Source: an uncultured Methanobrevibacter sp. (GTDB lineage Archaea > Methanobacteriota > Methanobacteria > Methanobacteriales > Methanobacteriaceae). From it: a DNA stretch of 7,276 nt. Where the stretch lies: positions 1 to 7,276 of the forward strand of contig CADBMS010000146.1 of assembly GCA_902795935.1 (NCBI GenBank). The letters are read 5' to 3'. Within the stretch, counting starts at the first letter, position 1; each line of letters opens with the position of its first letter. The notes beneath the pieces were generated by a model. The model searched no databases, was not told where the DNA came from, and was given only the letters and a program-made list of their open reading frames with translations. The position numbers were made by a program, and so were the translations under genes. This document shows positions 6,744 through 7,276 of the stretch, piece after piece.

Positions 6744-6998
6744 TTAATTTCTTGTAGATTCTAATTCTCCTAAAATCTCCCAAATCAAAGTCCTAGCATG
6801 AATTGGAATATTTGGATCATTACTTATCTCATCTAATTTAGAAATAACAGTACTTGCTCTAATAGTAGTATCTTCTTCTGTTTCATCATTTAAAATAGTG
6901 TGAGATTCCTCAGCAGTTCTACGAATATTACGTGGTACACTACTATCTTCCATTATATGTTTTAATATATCAGAAACATGGTGAAATTTGTCAGTCAT
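6744..6998 (-). CDS. UPF0147 family protein
   Basis: This is a small, soluble, mostly helical protein of 84 aa, of the archaeal UPF0147 family, whose function is unknown. Family-like signatures are SSVPRNIRRTAEES (19-32) and DPNIPIHARTLIWEILGELE (61-80), two related helix-turn segments built around a Pro-Arg or Pro-Ile turn, which suggests an internal two-fold repeat. The protein is acidic in the middle (NDETEED, 37-43). I place the start at ATG 6998, because a strong AGGGAGGAT site lies just before it at 7014-7006. An upstream in-frame TTG at 7019 would add seven residues, but it lies upstream of that site and has none of its own. Its strong promoter and ribosome site hint at high expression. 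From memory, it neighbours the aldolase and DP1 genes in other Methanobacteriales. Confidence 0.9.
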   Translation of the reverse strand: MTDKFHHVSDILKHIMEDSSVPRNIRRTAEESHTILNDETEEDTTIRASTVISKLDEISNDPNIPIHARTLIWEILGELESTRN

Positions 6999-7005
6999 AA
7001 TATTT

Positions 7006-7014
7006 ATCCTCCCT
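7006..7014 (-). promoter_or_regulatory. Strong Shine-Dalgarno site for the UPF0147 gene
   Basis: AGGGAGGAT on the minus strand is one of the closest matches to the anti-Shine-Dalgarno sequence in the window. Its GGAGG core (7012-7008) is 9 nt before ATG 6998. It decides the start in favour of the 84-aa protein. Confidence 0.8.
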
Positions 7015-7093
7015 AACAATATAGAATTTAATAAATTAATGATTTAATTAACCTGCCTTTTTTATAATAATAGTTACATAGATTAATTACTAA

Positions 7094-7109
7094 TATATAA
7101 ATTGTTTCT
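7094..7109 (-). promoter_or_regulatory. BRE/TATA promoter for the UPF0147 gene
   Basis: The minus strand reads AGAAACAA (7109-7102) followed directly by TTTATATA (7101-7094), close to the archaeal BRE plus TATA consensus. Transcription should start near 7071, which leaves a leader of about 70 nt before ATG 6998. This is the clearest promoter in the window. Confidence 0.65.
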
Positions 7110-7155
7110 AATTTCTTTTATAAATATTTTTATAATAAAAATAATTCGGCACTTT

Positions 7156-7182
7156 CAAAAACTTGAGTTATTTGATTTTTTT
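7156..7182 (+). terminator. Hairpin followed by a T7 run, possible terminator
   Basis: CAAAAACT (7156-7163) can pair with AGTTATTTG (7166-7174) with one bulge. It is followed by A and then seven T residues (7176-7182). In the rightward direction it looks like an intrinsic terminator, but no rightward gene precedes it. It may be part of a mobile-element end or chance structure. Confidence 0.25.
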
Positions 7183-7213
7183 CTTATTTTGGCTTTGTAG
7201 AAATCCTATTTTT

Positions 7214-7276
7214 TTATTTTTGTGTTGTTTGGTATATGTTGTAGATTGTGTTTTTGAGTTTTGTTTCCTTATTTGA
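7214..7276 (-). CDS. Possible C-terminal end of a gene entering from the right
   Basis: On the minus strand the frame from 7276 reads SNKETKLKNTIYNIYQTTQK and stops with TAA at 7216-7214. The adjacent frame is also open, to TAA at 7170-7168, so the true frame is unclear. The given strand here is unusually rich in T and G with few C, unlike the A/T-balanced gaps elsewhere, which suits coding on the minus strand. The short fragment matches nothing I recognise. A transposase tail is possible but is only a guess. Confidence 0.25.
   Translation of the reverse strand, partial: SNKETKLKNTIYNIYQTTQK

Noticed and set aside
6999..7019. Longer UPF0147 protein starting with TTG at 7019
   Set aside because: The strong ribosome site lies inside this extension and is placed for ATG 6998.

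Overview
The window looks like a piece of chromosome from a methanogenic archaeon of the order Methanobacteriales, and Methanosphaera is my best guess. The reasons are an archaeal family-D DNA polymerase small subunit, an archaeal UPF0147 protein, an anaerobic-type cobalamin methyltransferase with a Cys-rich tail, Shine-Dalgarno-led genes that often start with TTG, BRE/TATA-like promoters, and a strongly AT-rich composition with A/T-ending codons. The genus call is inference. No rRNA, tRNA, CRISPR array or complete insertion sequence is visible.

Layout. Positions 1-349 are AT-rich DNA with no gene I can support. A leftward cluster then fills 4238-350. Its gene order in the direction of transcription is: a secreted or membrane-anchored, sequon-rich protein with a Ser-Asn tail; cbiH (cobalt-precorrin-3B C17-methyltransferase plus a Cys-rich domain); a PhoU/TrkA-C regulatory protein; and a duplicated MgtE/SLC41-type cation transporter. 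The gaps are about 20-44 nt, so the four are probably one operon. About 200 nt of divergent promoter DNA (4239-4445) separates it from a rightward pair: polB (DP1, the exonuclease-like small subunit of polymerase D) and a class II aldolase of the FucA type 23 nt downstream. A single leftward gene for a UPF0147 protein converges on the aldolase; a T8 run follows its stop and a T-rich stretch follows the aldolase. The last 250 nt hold the best archaeal promoter in the window, a hairpin with a T-run, and possibly the tail of a gene entering from the right.

How the genes may work together. CbiH serves corrinoid ring synthesis, which methanogens need for methyl transfer. The PhoU/TrkA-C protein and the MgtE-like permease form a plausible regulator-transporter pair for Mg2+ or Co2+. 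FucA-type aldolases in methanogens have been linked to making lactaldehyde, and from it the lactate used in coenzyme F420. The gene order is mostly ordinary methanogen core. The two points most worth a second look are an apparent single-base frameshift near the start of the MgtE gene and a 14-copy, 12-bp in-frame tandem repeat that makes the Ser-Asn tail. I do not see a convincing new multi-gene system.
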